A program made the position numbers and the translations under genes. From DASRQK01 sp040392005 (GTDB lineage: Bacteria; Bacteroidota; Bacteroidia; Sphingobacteriales; Sphingobacteriaceae): a stretch of 64,000 bases of DNA. The stretch lies in the NCBI GenBank assembly GCA_040392005.1, contig JBEBWT010000007.1:1-64000 (forward strand), read 5' to 3'. This document shows, piece by piece, positions 6,670 through 15,415 of the stretch; the stretch's first letter is position 1; each line of letters opens with the position of its first letter. The notes beneath the pieces were generated by a model. The model searched no databases and had not been told where the DNA came from. It was given only the letters and a program-made list of their open reading frames with translations.

Positions 6670-9543
6670 CTATTCAGTGCTTTGGGCTTGCGGATGGAGG
6701 TGGCTTCCCAAAAACGCTCCGGTATATGACTCCTGGTGACTGACCAGATCCTCCGGCGTACCTTCAAAAACAAGACTGCCTCCCTTATCACCTCCTTCCG
6801 GACCGATGTCGATCACCCAGTCGGCACTCTTGATCATCTCCATATTGTGTTCGATCACCAGAATACTATTGCCCTGGGCAAGCAGCGCATCAAAAGAAGC
6901 CAGTAGTTTCTTGATGTCATGGAAATGGAGCCCGGTGGTGGGTTCATCAAAGATGAACAAGGTTTTTTTGTTATTGTTCCCCTTGATCAGGAAAGAAGCA
7001 AGTTTGATCCGCTGGGCCTCTCCACCGGAAAGGGTGCTGGACGACTGGCCCAGCTTGATATAACCCAGCCCTACCGCAGATAATGGCATCAGTCGGACCA
7101 GAATCCGGGGCTGGTCTTCAAAAAAGGTGATAGCTTCATCTATACTCATTTCCAGGATTTCCGACACGTTTTTGCCTTTCCAGGTGACGTCCAGCACATG
7201 CTGTTTGAAGCGCTTGCCCCCGCAAGCCTCACAGGTCAGCACAATGTCCGCCATAAACTGCATCTCGATCTTGACTTCCCCGTCCCCCTGACAAACATCG
7301 CATCGCCCGCCCTCCACATTGAAGGAAAAAGCAGACGGTTTCAGTCCGGAGGCTTTCGCCGAGGGCTGGGAGCTGAACAAATTGCGGATTTCGTCCCAGG
7401 CCTTGACGTAGGTGACGGGATTGGAGCGGGACGAACGCCCGATCGGGTTCTGATCAACCATTTCGACCTGTTCGATCTGGGAAATATCCCCCGTCAGGGA
7501 ATCATACAGACCGGTCTGCTCCCCGGAATAATTGCCAATGGCTTTTTGAAGGGCCGGATACAGGATGCGCTTGACCAATGAGGTCTTTCCGGAGCCCGAA
7601 ACCCCGGTCACCACCGTAAATACATGCAGCGGGAACCGGACATTGATGTTTTTCAGATTGTTCTCCCGGGCGCCATTGACCACAACCGAATCCCTCCATT
7701 TCCGTCTCGAAGCCGGCACAGGAATAAATTCCCGGCCGCTCAGATATTTGCCGGTCAGGCTGTTCCCGTCGGCCAGTATTTCTTCAAAATTGCCCTGGAA
7801 CACCAATTCGCCTCCGTTTATTCCGGCCTCCGGGCCTATATCGATCAGATAATCCGCAGCCTCCATCATTTCCTGTTCATGCTCGACCACCACCACCGTA
7901 TTGCCCACATCCCGCAGGGCTTTCAGCACACCGATCAACCGCTGCGTGTCCCGGGGATGGAGTCCGATACTCGGTTCGTCAAGCACATAAATAGATCCTA
8001 CCAGGGAGCTTCCTAGCGAGGAGGCCAGGTTGATCCGCTGGGATTCGCCCCCGGAAAGCGTATTGGAAAGCCGGTTGAGTGTCAGGTAGGAAAGACCCAC
8101 ATCGGTCAAAAAGTGCAGCCTGGTCACAATCTCCGCCAGCACCCGGCTGGCAATGGCCTGCTCATGGGCTTCAAGTTCCAGCCCCTCAAAGAATGCAAGG
8201 GCCTCATCCAATGGCATCAGCACCACATCCGAGATGGATCTGCCGTTGATGCGGACATAAGCCGCATCCAGCCTCAACCTCGTGCCCCGGCAATCCGGAC
8301 AAGTGGTCTTGCCACGGTACCTGGACAGCATCACCCGGTACTGGATTTTATAGGTATGCTGCTCCAGATCCTCAAAGAAATCGTTGATCCCTTTGAAATA
8401 TTCATTGCCGGTCCACAATAACTCCTGCTGCTCTGGCGTCAGGTCACTGTAAGACCGGTGAATCGGAAAATCAAATTTAAGTGAGTTTTTCACAAGTTTC
8501 TGCAACCATTCCCCCATTTTTTCTCCCCGCCAGGGAGCAATGGCCCCATCATAGACCGAGCGGCTCTTGTCCGGGATCACCAGATCCGGGTCTATTCCGA
8601 TCACCTTGCCGTACCCCTCGCAGCGGCGACAGGCACCATAGGGATTGTTGAAAGAGAAAAAATTGGGGCTGGGTTCTTCAAAGGGGATTCCATCCAGCTC
8701 AAATCGATCCGAAAAATGTCGGGAAACGCCCTCCACTTCCAGGAAACAATCGCCCCTTCCCTCAAAAAAGGCTGTCTGTACAGAATCGGCCAGGCGGTGT
8801 GCCGTCTCTTCTTCTGCATCAAGCCGAACCCGGTCGATCACGATCTGCACTTCATTTTCCTGTGCCGGCCGCTTCTGCTGTCCCGCCGGAGAACCTGCCG
8901 ATGAAACCCGTTCTGCCGGCACCCCCCCTGCTTCGGACGAAAGTTGCCCGGCCAGCGTCTCGATCTTGACATAGGATCCTTGATATTTCACTCTCACAAA
9001 GCCTTTTTGCAGCAAAACGGTCAGCTCCTCAAAAAGAGAACGGTTTGGATTGACCGGCAGGGGACACAACACATTGATCACCGTATCCGGTGGAAATTGC
9101 AGCGCCTGATCCACCACCGAAGCCACCGTTTCTCTGGTCACTTCCTGACCGGAAACCGGGGAATAGGTACGCCCGATCCGGGCAAATAAAAGCTTCAGGT
9201 AGTCGTAGATCTCGGTGGAGGTCCCCACCGTAGAACGCGGATTGCTGGTGATCACCTTCTGTTCGATGGCAATGGCCGGGGCAATCCCCTTGATATAATC
9301 AACCTCCGGCTTGTTCATCCGCCCAAGAAACTGTCGGGCATAGGCAGAAAGGCTCTCCACATACCTGCGCTGTCCCTCGGCAAAGAGGGTGTCAAAGGCA
9401 AGGGAGGATTTGCCCGACCCGGACATCCCGGTGACCACAATCAGCTTGTTTTTGGGTATGGCCAGGTCCAGGTTTTTAAGGTTGTGTACCCGGGCTCCTT
9501 TTATAATAATGTATTGTTGGGGATCTAAATCAGTCATGCTCAT
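6670..9543 (-). CDS. uvrA: Excinuclease ABC subunit A
   Basis: ATP-dependent DNA damage-recognition subunit of nucleotide excision repair, acting as a dimer with UvrB. Two ABC ATPase modules are visible: Walker A GMSGSGKSSLAF near residue 40 and GVSGSGKTSLVK near residue 640, with LSGGESQRI and LSGGEAQRI signatures. Zinc-binding cysteines occur as CRRCEGYG and CPDCRG in the first half, and as CDVCQGDG ... CEACGGKRF in the second, the C4 finger needed for damage recognition. About 957 residues from the ATG at 9543 (the ATG at 9537 is equally possible). A -7 box sits directly upstream. The protein is full length. Bacteroidota often carry a second UvrA elsewhere; this one has the normal architecture. 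Confidence 0.96.
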   Translation of the reverse strand: MSMTDLDPQQYIIIKGARVHNLKNLDLAIPKNKLIVVTGMSGSGKSSLAFDTLFAEGQRRYVESLSAYARQFLGRMNKPEVDYIKGIAPAIAIEQKVITSNPRSTVGTSTEIYDYLKLLFARIGRTYSPVSGQEVTRETVASVVDQALQFPPDTVINVLCPLPVNPNRSLFEELTVLLQKGFVRVKYQGSYVKIETLAGQLSSEAGGVPAERVSSAGSPAGQQKRPAQENEVQIVIDRVRLDAEEETAHRLADSVQTAFFEGRGDCFLEVEGVSRHFSDRFELDGIPFEEPSPNFFSFNNPYGACRRCEGYGKVIGIDPDLVIPDKSRSVYDGAIAPWRGEKMGEWLQKLVKNSLKFDFPIHRSYSDLTPEQQELLWTGNEYFKGINDFFEDLEQHTYKIQYRVMLSRYRGKTTCPDCRGTRLRLDAAYVRINGRSISDVVLMPLDEALAFFEGLELEAHEQAIASRVLAEIVTRLHFLTDVGLSYLTLNRLSNTLSGGESQRINLASSLGSSLVGSIYVLDEPSIGLHPRDTQRLIGVLKALRDVGNTVVVVEHEQEMMEAADYLIDIGPEAGINGGELVFQGNFEEILADGNSLTGKYLSGREFIPVPASRRKWRDSVVVNGARENNLKNINVRFPLHVFTVVTGVSGSGKTSLVKRILYPALQKAIGNYSGEQTGLYDSLTGDISQIEQVEMVDQNPIGRSSRSNPVTYVKAWDEIRNLFSSQPSAKASGLKPSAFSFNVEGGRCDVCQGDGEVKIEMQFMADIVLTCEACGGKRFKQHVLDVTWKGKNVSEILEMSIDEAITFFEDQPRILVRLMPLSAVGLGYIKLGQSSSTLSGGEAQRIKLASFLIKGNNNKKTLFIFDEPTTGLHFHDIKKLLASFDALLAQGNSILVIEHNMEMIKSADWVIDIGPEGGDKGGSLVFEGTPEDLVSHQESYTGAFLGSHLHPQAQSTE

Positions 9544-9549
9544 GCCCCG

Positions 9550-9557
9550 CAAATTTA
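9550..9557 (-). promoter_or_regulatory. -7 element before uvrA
   Basis: TAAATTTG on the minus strand, 6 bp before the ATG at 9543 and 12 bp before the ATG at 9537. The -33 box is not clear. Confidence 0.4.
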
Positions 9558-9591
9558 CAGATAAAAAACCAAAGCATAAAGCCCCGGCAGA

Positions 9592-10284
9592 TCAGCCCGC
9601 CAGCAGCTTGTACCCTTTGCCGTGCACATTGACGATCTCGACTTCCGGATCTTCTTTGAGGTATTTGCGCAGCTTGCTCAGAAAAACATCCATGCTGCGC
9701 CCATTGAAATAATTATCATCATGCCAGATCTGCAGCAGGGCCGTCTCCCGGGTCAGGACCTCATTCATATTCAGGCACAGCAGCCGGAGCAATTCGGCTT
9801 CTTTGGTCGATAATTTCTGCTGCTTTCCGTCGATACTGATCAGTTGGGCGTTATAGTCAAAGGTATAGCGGCCGATTTTAAAGTTGGCGGGCAGCTCCTC
9901 CTCACTGGTTTTTTCCCGGCTGGCCCTTTTGAGCAGCGCATTGATCCTGAGCAGCAATTCTTCCACCCGGAATGGCTTGGTCACGTAATCGTCTCCCCCC
10001 AGGCCGAAAGCTTCGGTTTTATCCTCCATCATCCCTTTGGCCGTGGCAAAAACAATCGGAATATCGGGGTTCAGCTCCCTGATTTCCCTGCCGAGGGTAA
10101 ACCCGTCTTTCTTGGGCATCATCACGTCCAGAATACAGAGGTCAAAGGACTCGCGGTTAAAGGCCCGGAGCGCTTCTTCCCCGTCTTTGCAAAGCGTCAC
10201 ATCAAATTTGCCCTTTAGTTCAAGATAATCTTTCAAGATTTCTCCCAGATTGGGGTCGTCTTCTGCTAATAATATTTTTTGCAT
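9592..10284 (-). CDS. OmpR-family response regulator, RprY-like
   Basis: A 230-residue two-domain regulator. The receiver domain (residues 1 to about 120) has the acidic pocket AEDDPN, the phospho-acceptor Asp53 in CILDVMMPK and the conserved lysine in VTKPF. The C-terminal winged helix (about 135-228) has the OmpR-type LSTKEAELLRLL and GKGYKLL ends. It overall resembles Bacteroidota RprY. The histidine kinase gene lies upstream on the same strand with a 65-bp gap, so the pair is one operon and the kinase is the expected phosphodonor. Targets cannot be told from this window. Confidence 0.9.
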   Translation of the reverse strand: MQKILLAEDDPNLGEILKDYLELKGKFDVTLCKDGEEALRAFNRESFDLCILDVMMPKKDGFTLGREIRELNPDIPIVFATAKGMMEDKTEAFGLGGDDYVTKPFRVEELLLRINALLKRASREKTSEEELPANFKIGRYTFDYNAQLISIDGKQQKLSTKEAELLRLLCLNMNEVLTRETALLQIWHDDNYFNGRSMDVFLSKLRKYLKEDPEVEIVNVHGKGYKLLAG

Positions 10285-10349
10285 GGTTTATTTATCTGGT
10301 CAATCAATCCCGTTTGAATTTTCTGGTCAGTCATTGCTGTTTCCGGCAC

Positions 10350-12164
10350 TCAGTCCGTCTTTCTTTTCAATGGCAATACAACCTCAAAGATAGTGCCCTT
10401 TCCTTTTTCGCTTTTTACCGACACCTTGCCCCGCAGGCGTTTGACAATATCCGAAACATAACTCAGTCCCAGGCCGAATCCCTTGACATCATGCAGGTTT
10501 CCGGTAGGCACCCGATAAAACTGGTCAAATATTTTGGAAAGCTGGTCCCTGCCCATTCCGATTCCGTTGTCCTCTACCGTAATGCTAATAGTCTCATCCA
10601 AATTTTGGGTGGCAACCCGGATTTTCGGATCCGTACTGCCGTACTTCAATGCATTGTCCAACAAATTGAAAATGACATTCGACAGGTGGAGTTCGTCGCC
10701 GATGATGGCCGGCCGCTCTGCCTGCAGGTCCAGTTCGAGCACAGCACCGTATTTCTGAAACTGCAACTGCATGCTGTCCGTCACTCCCCGGATCATGGCA
10801 TTGACCTCTACTTCCTCTTGTGCCAGCTTCAGATTTTCCTTTTCAATGCGGGCGATATTGAGTACCCGCTCGATATGATTGCCAAGCCGCACATTTTCAT
10901 CGTATATAATCCCCGCCAGTTTAGATACCCTTTTTTTATCCTCTGTCACGTCCGGATCCATCAGGGTTTCGCTTGCGATCATAATGGTGGCCACCGGCGT
11001 TTTGAACTCATGGGTCATATTGTTGATAAAATCGGTTTTCATCTCGGAAACTTTTTTCTGCCGGAGAATGGTAAGGATGGTAAAGGTAAAGGCGCTGACC
11101 AGCACCAGCAGCAAGGCAACGGAGGAACCCAGCATGACCGCCACATTGCTCAGCAATTCCTGATGCTTGTTGGGAAAATAAATGGTCATATAACCCATTG
11201 AATGGTTCAGGTCGCCCCGGAATAAGGGTGTAGAATAGGATGCTCCCCTGAAGGGATTCTGACTATCCTGATTGGCAAAGCTGTACAAAATATCGTTATC
11301 GCTGCGGAGTTCCAGTTGAAAAGGAGTCCTGATGTCCCGGATCTCCAGCTCAGCTTCCATCTCGGACTTGATAAAGCCAAAATCCAGCCGCTGATTCAGA
11401 GGCCTTTTGGACAATTCCACGCTAATGGCGAAATCCTCGATCAACTGCGGGTTTTTTCCCCCGAGAATGGCGATCGTATCGCTCAGTGAATGTGCCTGAA
11501 AGAGCTTAACTTCTTTTTCCAGTTGGTGGAGCTTACTTTCCAGTGCCTGATCTGTCCGGGGCGGTAAGGCGATAATATTATTAATGGATTGTTTGGTCAG
11601 GGGATTGATGTCCATCAGCAACAGAAAGCGTACGCTATCATCTTTTGGGGCCACCAGGGGTAGGGCCTTCGATGCACTGACTTCGATATAATTTTCCCGG
11701 AACAGATTGTTCTGTCCACTCAGGTGCTGCGATCCCAGATCAACAGAAACCAGGTGATTGTTCTGGGGATTATTAATATAGGTCTCAAAAAACGCATTAT
11801 CCAGCAGGACCGCATGAGGATACACCATCAGCACATTTTCTTCCTGATGCTTGTATTCCTGTTGTTTGACCATCAATTGGCGGCGCACCTGATCCAGTTC
11901 TTCCTGCAGGCGGATCTGCCTTTCCAGATTCTGCTCACGCTCCATCCGTCTTTGGTTCCGCTGCTGGATAAAACGGGAAAATTCCAGGACTTCCTTTTTT
12001 TCGGCTTTGGCCGCAACGGCACTGAGAGCCGCCTTGACCGATTCATCAAATAGTTGGGATTGTTGTATATACGATTGCCGGATAAAAAAATACTGCATGG
12101 CCATCACGCCCAGTAAGGCGATGGTCATCAGCCCGATAATCACACTGATACTTTTCCTGTTCAT
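10350..12164 (-). CDS. Sensor histidine kinase, RprX-like
   Basis: Membrane-bound histidine kinase of about 604 residues, partner of the adjacent response regulator. I use the ATG at 12164 (MNRKSISVIIGL). A first transmembrane helix spans roughly residues 5-25, followed by a large extracytoplasmic sensor region with a coiled-coil stretch rich in Gln/Glu/Arg, then a second helix (LGSSVALLLVLVSAFTF). The cytoplasmic part has the H-box MTHEFKTPVATI with the phospho-accepting histidine, the N-box LLDNALKYG, the G1 box VEDNGIGMG and the G2 box GFGLGLSYV. All catalytic boxes are intact. The signal is unknown. A 20-bp direct repeat lies just before the start. Confidence 0.92.
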   Translation of the reverse strand: MNRKSISVIIGLMTIALLGVMAMQYFFIRQSYIQQSQLFDESVKAALSAVAAKAEKKEVLEFSRFIQQRNQRRMEREQNLERQIRLQEELDQVRRQLMVKQQEYKHQEENVLMVYPHAVLLDNAFFETYINNPQNNHLVSVDLGSQHLSGQNNLFRENYIEVSASKALPLVAPKDDSVRFLLLMDINPLTKQSINNIIALPPRTDQALESKLHQLEKEVKLFQAHSLSDTIAILGGKNPQLIEDFAISVELSKRPLNQRLDFGFIKSEMEAELEIRDIRTPFQLELRSDNDILYSFANQDSQNPFRGASYSTPLFRGDLNHSMGYMTIYFPNKHQELLSNVAVMLGSSVALLLVLVSAFTFTILTILRQKKVSEMKTDFINNMTHEFKTPVATIMIASETLMDPDVTEDKKRVSKLAGIIYDENVRLGNHIERVLNIARIEKENLKLAQEEVEVNAMIRGVTDSMQLQFQKYGAVLELDLQAERPAIIGDELHLSNVIFNLLDNALKYGSTDPKIRVATQNLDETISITVEDNGIGMGRDQLSKIFDQFYRVPTGNLHDVKGFGLGLSYVSDIVKRLRGKVSVKSEKGKGTIFEVVLPLKRKTD

Positions 12165-12181
12165 TTCTTTGACCTCATTTC

Positions 12182-12226
12182 CCCTGCACCACAGCAATAC
12201 TTATTACCCTGCACCACAGCAATACT
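12182..12226. repeat. 20-bp direct repeat before the histidine kinase gene
   Basis: CCCTGCACCACAGCAATACT occurs identically at 12182-12201 and 12207-12226, a 25-bp period, starting 17 bp upstream of the kinase start codon. It could be a duplicated operator or simple slippage. Confidence 0.9.
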
Positions 12227-12360
12227 CACAAAAATACATAAGCTGAACCGCAATATCTGTGGTTTAACACTTTTTAACAGAAGGGGTTGGGTATTTAACT
12301 GCTTGCGAAAACGTTTTTTGGCATTCCGTTTGCATTTCTTTCACATATAACAAAAATGAT

Positions 12361-13053
12361 ATGATTATGATAGTAAACAGAAAAATTGCAGGATTGGGAT
12401 TGGTGGTTGCCACTTCAGCTTTACTTTTAAGTGGCTGTGGAGCCGTTCAATCCATGAACAATACCCAAAAGGGAGCGGCCGTGGGCACAGTAGCCGGCGG
12501 GACACTGGGTGCCATCATCGGAAATAAAGCCGGGAATACAGCAGTAGGAGCGATTGCCGGCGCGGCAATCGGTGGGGTTGCCGGTGGTCTGATCGGAAAC
12601 AAAATGGACAAACAGGCCAAACAGATCGAAGAAACAGTGGCCGGAGCGGAAGTGATCCGTACGGATGAGGCTATTCTGGTCAAATTTGACTCGGGTATTC
12701 TGTTTGATTTTGACAAAACGGACCTGAAAACCGCCGCACAGCAAAATATCAAAAATCTGGTTGTTTCGCTGAACGAGAATCCGGACACGGAAATTTTAGT
12801 GATCGGACATACCGACAGCCGGGGGACAGACCAATACAACCAGGGTCTTTCTGAAAGACGGGCACTGGCTGTCAAAAATTATGCGGTATCCCAGGGTCTG
12901 GCAGGTGCCCGCATGAAAACACAGGGAAAAAGCTTTCACGAACCGATTGCAGACAATGAGACCGAAACAGGCCGGGCAGAAAACCGCCGGGTGGAAATCG
13001 TCATTGTGGCAAATGACAAAATGAAAGAAGAGGCGCTCAGGCAGGCCCAATAA
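12361..13053 (+). CDS. OmpA-family outer-membrane lipoprotein
   Basis: A 230-residue envelope protein. The N-terminus is a lipoprotein signal ending in the lipobox LLSGC. A glycine-zipper region (residues about 40-85, repeats of GAIIGNKAG and GGVAGGLIG type) follows, then a C-terminal OmpA-like peptidoglycan-binding domain with FDFDKTDL, the diaminopimelate-contacting region IGHTDSRGTDQYNQ and LSERRA, and RAENRRVEI. This matches the YiaD/Pal-like class that anchors the outer membrane to peptidoglycan. The start could be the ATG at 12361 or 12367. It is a single gene, divergent from the kinase gene across about 195 bp. Confidence 0.9.
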   Translation: MIMIVNRKIAGLGLVVATSALLLSGCGAVQSMNNTQKGAAVGTVAGGTLGAIIGNKAGNTAVGAIAGAAIGGVAGGLIGNKMDKQAKQIEETVAGAEVIRTDEAILVKFDSGILFDFDKTDLKTAAQQNIKNLVVSLNENPDTEILVIGHTDSRGTDQYNQGLSERRALAVKNYAVSQGLAGARMKTQGKSFHEPIADNETETGRAENRRVEIVIVANDKMKEEALRQAQ

Positions 13054-13217
13054 AAAAGCTGATTTTCATTGCCTCTGACACGGTTTCCCGTATATCCCGT
13101 TGGGATCAGTTGAGATACCGTTTGAAGTAATCCGGTTTTTGGCAAAGGATTTGCTTTATCAGGTTATAATACTTGATTAAAAATTAGTATATTTATATTT
13201 TTCAAAACGAATAAATC

Positions 13218-13487
13218 ATGAGTGACAACGCAAAAGTAGTAGCAGCATTGCTGGCAGGATTGGCCGCTGGTGCAGCATTGGGAATTTTATTTGCTCCGGA
13301 AAAAGGTTCCGAAACCAGAGAAAAAGTAAACGAGTCCCTGAAAGATTTGGGAGAGGCGATCAAGGAACGGTCCTCGGAACAACTGAATAATGTAGGCGCG
13401 CTTGCTGATAAGCTGATCTCTACCGTCAAGTCCAAATTGAGCAAGGCGGAGAGTAGTTTGGAAGAAGCAATCGAAGAACACGCGTAA
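13218..13487 (+). CDS. YtxH domain-containing small protein
   Basis: An 89-residue protein: one N-terminal hydrophobic Ala/Gly-rich helix (about residues 6-28, ending in GILFAPEKGSETR) and an amphipathic helical tail. The FAPEKG junction is the hallmark of YtxH family proteins (Pfam PF12732), small membrane-associated proteins often induced by stress. It is the first gene of a three-gene envelope cluster, 15 bp ahead of the next. No enzymatic function is known. Confidence 0.85.
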   Translation: MSDNAKVVAALLAGLAAGAALGILFAPEKGSETREKVNESLKDLGEAIKERSSEQLNNVGALADKLISTVKSKLSKAESSLEEAIEEHA

Positions 13488-13502
13488 CTGAACGGTGCGG
13501 TA

Positions 13503-13898
13503 ATGGAAAAAAAAGACACAAAATTCTCGCTGAGCGGGAGTTTCAAAAAAACCCGGGAATATATTGATACCCGGATGAAACTGTTTCAGTTGAAGCTGAC
13601 CGAACGGTCATCCCGCCTGATCGCCAGCTTGTTGGTGGACATCGTGAAGAGTGTGTTCGCCATATTTGTTGTCTTTTTTTTCAGCCTTGCCCTGGGGTTT
13701 TATCTAAGTGAGGTGCTGGGCAGCATGGCATTGGGTTTTCTGGTGACCGGAGGTATATTCGTCCTGCTGATCCTGTTGATTATCCTGTTTGAACCCCGGT
13801 TGGAGTATTATCTGATGAATCTTTCGATCAAGCGCTTTTTGGAGAAATGGTATGACGACACAGACGAAGATCAAGATGAAGAAGGAACTCAAAATTAA
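13503..13898 (+). CDS. Holin-X-like / phage holin family membrane protein
   Basis: A 131-residue protein with a charged N-terminal helix, two long hydrophobic helices in the middle (about residues 55-80 and 85-110) and an acidic C-terminal tail ending DEDQDEEG. The layout resembles the putative holin superfamily III (Pfam PF07332), common in YtxH clusters. The TM regions contain FAIFVVFFFSLALGFYL. The next gene starts inside its 3' end, suggesting translational coupling. There are no lysis genes, so a role in the envelope rather than lysis is inferred. Confidence 0.75.
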   Translation: MEKKDTKFSLSGSFKKTREYIDTRMKLFQLKLTERSSRLIASLLVDIVKSVFAIFVVFFFSLALGFYLSEVLGSMALGFLVTGGIFVLLILLIILFEPRLEYYLMNLSIKRFLEKWYDDTDEDQDEEGTQN

Positions 13899-14373
13899 AA
13901 ATATTGACGAGCTTCGTCTGGAGATCGCCCGGCTCAAAGTCCAGGCCCGGGAGCAGGAAGCGTATCTTGCAGATCAATATGCTGCCCTTAAACAAACCCT
14001 GGATAAGCCGGTCAATTTTATCAGCAACCTGATCTCCTGGATTCCCGGGGTGGATCTTGCCAGAGAACTGGCCGGGAGTGGAGCAAAGAAAAATGGCGGT
14101 GACTGGGTGTCCCGGGTTTTCAGTGCCGGTTCAGTCGCGATACTCAATCGCCTCTTTCTGCGCCGGGCCGGGTTTATCAAACGCATTCTTTTGTCGGCTT
14201 TTGCCCAACAGGCGGGCAGCCTGATGAATCAGGAGCGGGCCGGTTCGCTGATCAAATTGTTGGCAGATTACATCCGGGGCAACAAAAAGGAGAAAAAAAC
14301 GAAAGTATTGTTAGAGGATCCGGTAGCTACTGTCCCCGATTTTGGGGTACCACCGGATAGTGAAACATCTTAG
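13852..14373 (+). CDS. Conserved protein of the YtxH/holin cluster, function unknown
   Basis: A 173-residue protein that overlaps the preceding gene by 47 bp; an alternative ATG lies at 13876 (MKKELKIKN). It begins with a predicted coiled-coil region rich in Leu, Glu and Arg (residues about 10-50), followed by a weakly hydrophobic middle (FISNLISWIPGVDLA and RRAGFIKRILLSAF) and a lysine-rich tail. I do not recognise a named family. Its position as third gene of a YtxH/holin cluster suggests a partner in the same envelope or stress function. Confidence 0.7.
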   Translation: MTTQTKIKMKKELKIKNIDELRLEIARLKVQAREQEAYLADQYAALKQTLDKPVNFISNLISWIPGVDLARELAGSGAKKNGGDWVSRVFSAGSVAILNRLFLRRAGFIKRILLSAFAQQAGSLMNQERAGSLIKLLADYIRGNKKEKKTKVLLEDPVATVPDFGVPPDSETS

Positions 14374-14422
14374 ACCGTCCTGCTTTTATAGACTATCTTG
14401 CTTTACCGTGGCGGCTTCAACC

Positions 14423-15388
14423 TCAATCGTTTGACGGGTGGGAATGGTGGTTTTCAAGAAAATCCCGATAGGCTTCCCGGATTCCTTCATGAAGATTGGT
14501 ATGGTGTTTCCAGCCAAGTTGGTGAAGTTTGCTTACATCCATTAATTTACGGGGAGTTCCGTCCGGTTTTGTCCGGTCATAAAGCAATTCTCCCTGATAG
14601 CCTACGATTTCTCTGACGAGTTCGGCCAGTTCAGCAATAGACAGGTCTTCCCCCGTACCGACATTGATAAATCCGGCTTCATTGTACTGCTCCATCAGGA
14701 AAACACAGGCATCTCCCAGATCATCGGCAAATAGAAACTCCCTTCGTGGGGTCCCGCTGCCCCAGATGGTAACGGAAGGCTCCCCTTTTTCTTTCGCCTG
14801 ATGGAACCTCCGGATCAGTGCCGGTAATACATGGGAATATTCCGGATGATAATTATCATTGTAACCATAGAGATTGGTGGGCATTACCGAGATAAAATTG
14901 CATCCATACTGATGCCTGTAAGCCTCGCATAGTTTGATCCCCGCAATTTTTGCAATGGCATAGGGTTCATTGGTGGGTTCCAGAGGCCCGGTGAGCAGGT
15001 ATTCTTCCTTCAGTGGCTGGGGCGCCAGTTTGGGATAAATACAGCTTGAACCCAGAAAAAGAAGCTTTTTGACCCCATGAACATAGGATTGATGGATCAC
15101 ATTATTCTGGATCAGCAGATTGTCGTGCAGAAATTCGGCCCTGAACGTATCGTTGGCCACGATTCCTCCCACTTTCGCTGCGGCGAGAAATACGTATTCC
15201 GGCTGTTCCTCTTCAAAAAACCAGTGTACCGCCTGCTGATCCCGCAGATCCAGCTCTCCGGAAGTCCTCAAAACGAGGTTGTTGAAGCCAAGCTGTTCCA
15301 GCCTTCGCAAAATGGCCGACCCCACCATTCCCCGGTGGCCTGCCACATAAATTTTCGCTTCCTTCTCCACAAAGCAAAGGTACGACAT
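14423..15388 (-). CDS. fcl: GDP-L-fucose synthase
   Basis: A 321-residue short-chain dehydrogenase that epimerises and reduces GDP-4-keto-6-deoxy-D-mannose to GDP-L-fucose, a precursor of surface polysaccharides. The NADP-binding motif GHRGMVGSAI is near residue 17, followed by SSCIYPK with the catalytic serine region and the Y-x-x-x-K pair in PYAIAKIAG. The sequence NEPYAIAKIAG and the late EFLFADDLGDA block are specific to this enzyme. GDP-mannose 4,6-dehydratase, the preceding enzyme, is not in the window. It is divergent from cysS across 27 bp. Confidence 0.92.
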   Translation of the reverse strand: MSYLCFVEKEAKIYVAGHRGMVGSAILRRLEQLGFNNLVLRTSGELDLRDQQAVHWFFEEEQPEYVFLAAAKVGGIVANDTFRAEFLHDNLLIQNNVIHQSYVHGVKKLLFLGSSCIYPKLAPQPLKEEYLLTGPLEPTNEPYAIAKIAGIKLCEAYRHQYGCNFISVMPTNLYGYNDNYHPEYSHVLPALIRRFHQAKEKGEPSVTIWGSGTPRREFLFADDLGDACVFLMEQYNEAGFINVGTGEDLSIAELAELVREIVGYQGELLYDRTKPDGTPRKLMDVSKLHQLGWKHHTNLHEGIREAYRDFLENHHSHPSND

Positions 15389-15395
15389 ATCCCAT

Positions 15396-15403
15396 TAATT
15401 TTG
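15396..15403 (+). promoter_or_regulatory. -7 element before cysS
   Basis: TAATTTTG, 12 bp before the cysS ATG. No convincing -33 TTTG was found, so it is a partial match. Confidence 0.35.
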
Positions 15404-15415
15404 TAATTTCGCATT

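Noticed and set aside
13503..13898. Phage lysis cassette reading of the holin-like genes
   Set aside because: No lysin, spanin, capsid or integrase genes lie nearby, and the genes belong to widespread chromosomal families.
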